A stretch of 64,000 bases of DNA, taken from Hufsiella ginkgonis. GTDB lineage: Bacteria; Bacteroidota; Bacteroidia; Sphingobacteriales; Sphingobacteriaceae. Each line of letters starts with the position of its first letter. Positions within the stretch are counted from its first letter, which is position 1. Of the stretch, positions 63,090-64,000 are shown in pieces. Made by a program: the position numbers and the translations under genes. The stretch spans positions 62,001 to 126,000 of the forward strand of contig NZ_WVHS01000003.1 in assembly GCF_009834915.1 (NCBI RefSeq). Direction: 5' to 3'. The notes beneath the pieces were generated by a model that saw only the letters and a program-made list of their open reading frames with translations, was not told where the DNA came from and did not search any database.

Positions 63090-64000
63090 ATGAAAAAACA
63101 CATCATATTGACCGCCTTGTTCCTGGCATCTATTGCTGCCAGCGCACAGGTTGGGATCGACCGGTCGAAAAAACCATCTGCCGGCCCGGCCCCGGTGATC
63201 ACTATTAAGGACCCGGTAATTTTTACGCTGCCCAATGGAGTCACCGTATTAGTGGTAGAAGACCATAAGCTGCCTAAGGTAGACGCCTCGCTTTTTATCG
63301 ATATGGGCCCGGTTACCGAAGGAAGCAAGGCCGGCCTGGTATCGCTCATGGGCAGTATGCTTAATGAAGGCACTAAAGACATGACCAAGGCGCAGTTTGA
63401 CGAAGCGGTGGATCGCATCGGCGCCAATGTTTACCTCGGCTTTAGCGGCTCCGGCGCTTCGGCTTTAACGCGTTACTTCCCGCAGGCATTTGAATTGATG
63501 GCCAAGGGCGTAAAAACGCCGGCATTCCCGCAAGAATCATTTGATAAAATAAAGTCGCAAACCTTAACCGGGATGAAGGCTGATGAGAAAAATGTAAAGG
63601 CGGTTTCTACAAGGCTGGTTAACGCACTTTCCTATGGCAAAACGCACCCTAACGGCGAATTTGCGACCGAAAAGTCGATTTCTGCGCTTACGCTGGCCGA
63701 TGTAAAGGCATCGTATGCGAAATATATTACACCGTCCCGGGCGTATCTGACGTTTGTAGGCGACATTACTCCCGACCAGGCAAAGAAATTAAGCCAGTCC
63801 TTCTTTGCCGATTGGAAAGGCGCGCCCCTCAAGCTGGAAGTGCTCGCACCGGTGGCTAACCCCTTAAAAACGGAGATCAACGTAGTTGATATGCCAAATG
63901 CCGTGCAGTCTGAGATCACCGTGGTTAACCTGGTGGACCTTAAAATGAATAACCCGGATTATTTCCCGCTGCTGCTGGCTAACCAGATCCTGGGCGGCGG
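63090..64000 (+). CDS. M16 family peptidase-like subunit lacking the zinc motif (partial, cut by window end)
   Basis: 303 complete codons are visible and no stop is reached. A signal peptide (MKKHIILTALFLASIAASA/QV) is followed by an M16 fold opening (DPVIFTLPNGVTVLVVEDHKLPKVD). At the place of HxxEH the text is GLVSLMGSMLNEGT, so zinc binding is lost. Pairs of an active and an inactive M16 protein encoded side by side are common in Bacteroidota and other bacteria. Confidence 0.9.
   Translation, partial: MKKHIILTALFLASIAASAQVGIDRSKKPSAGPAPVITIKDPVIFTLPNGVTVLVVEDHKLPKVDASLFIDMGPVTEGSKAGLVSLMGSMLNEGTKDMTKAQFDEAVDRIGANVYLGFSGSGASALTRYFPQAFELMAKGVKTPAFPQESFDKIKSQTLTGMKADEKNVKAVSTRLVNALSYGKTHPNGEFATEKSISALTLADVKASYAKYITPSRAYLTFVGDITPDQAKKLSQSFFADWKGAPLKLEVLAPVANPLKTEINVVDMPNAVQSEITVVNLVDLKMNNPDYFPLLLANQILGG

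Overview
The window looks like chromosomal DNA from a member of the Bacteroidota, most likely of the Sphingobacteriaceae/Chitinophagaceae kind (Pedobacter- or Mucilaginibacter-like). Signs of this are a TonB-dependent receptor with an N-terminal carboxypeptidase-regulatory-like domain, tandem GIN/DUF2807 proteins, a DUF4450 glycosidase, an UMF1-type transporter, a NUDIX-type sugar regulator, weak Shine-Dalgarno sequences, and several promoters of the Bacteroidota form TTTG-N19-20-TAnnTTTG. The genes are dense and typically chromosomal. I see no transposase, integrase, phage gene, CRISPR array, tRNA or rRNA; the one RNA gene recognised is the small SRP RNA.

Layout. (1) 25-19031 is an exopolysaccharide locus made of two converging gene sets. 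The plus set holds glycosyltransferases, a flippase, a UbiA-type prenyl-phosphate phosphoribosyltransferase with a HAD phosphatase and a GT-C-like membrane protein, and an FkbM methyltransferase. The minus set holds a receiver-only response regulator, a short TolC-like protein, a Wzc-like co-polymerase with an eroded kinase domain, a processive-type GT2, a 42-residue membrane peptide, a Wzy-like polymerase and a GT4. A hexapeptide acyltransferase and a large DUF4450 glycosidase follow. (2) 19028-32044 holds recQ, two GIN-domain proteins, an UMF1 transporter, an orphan LutA-like protein, fmt, a Na+-type ABC-2 exporter, a VOC protein, a ModF-like twin ATPase, a YpdA-like reductase, a small transaldolase and the SRP RNA gene. 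(3) 32368-38363 is gltBD. (4) 38512-46412 holds a galK-trmH group, two MFS transporters, a 56-residue lipoprotein, a small exported protein and a Tat-exported PLP enzyme. (5) 46525-54324 holds a TonB-dependent receptor, a GH31 glucosidase and glgB. (6) 54419-61496 holds an Uma2 nuclease-fold protein and a glycolytic operon, pfkA - pseudo-sugar-kinase - gap. This operon is divergent from an NrtR/AraR-like regulator and is followed by an intact paralogue of the pseudo-kinase, a threonine aldolase and a TlpA-like protein lacking one cysteine. (7) 61653 to the end holds an active and an inactive M16 peptidase subunit; the second is cut by the window edge.

The most unusual signal is a set of at least seven intergenic elements built from 7-base units. 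Six of them fold back as inverted arms just after a gene's 3' end, and one is a plain direct array in a divergent promoter region. Each site uses a different heptamer, so similarity searches would not group them. Other points of interest are the pseudo-kinase inside the glycolytic operon with operator-like repeats at its promoter, the degenerate Wzc, an asymmetric twin-ATPase, and an overlapping 42-codon membrane peptide gene in the polysaccharide operon.
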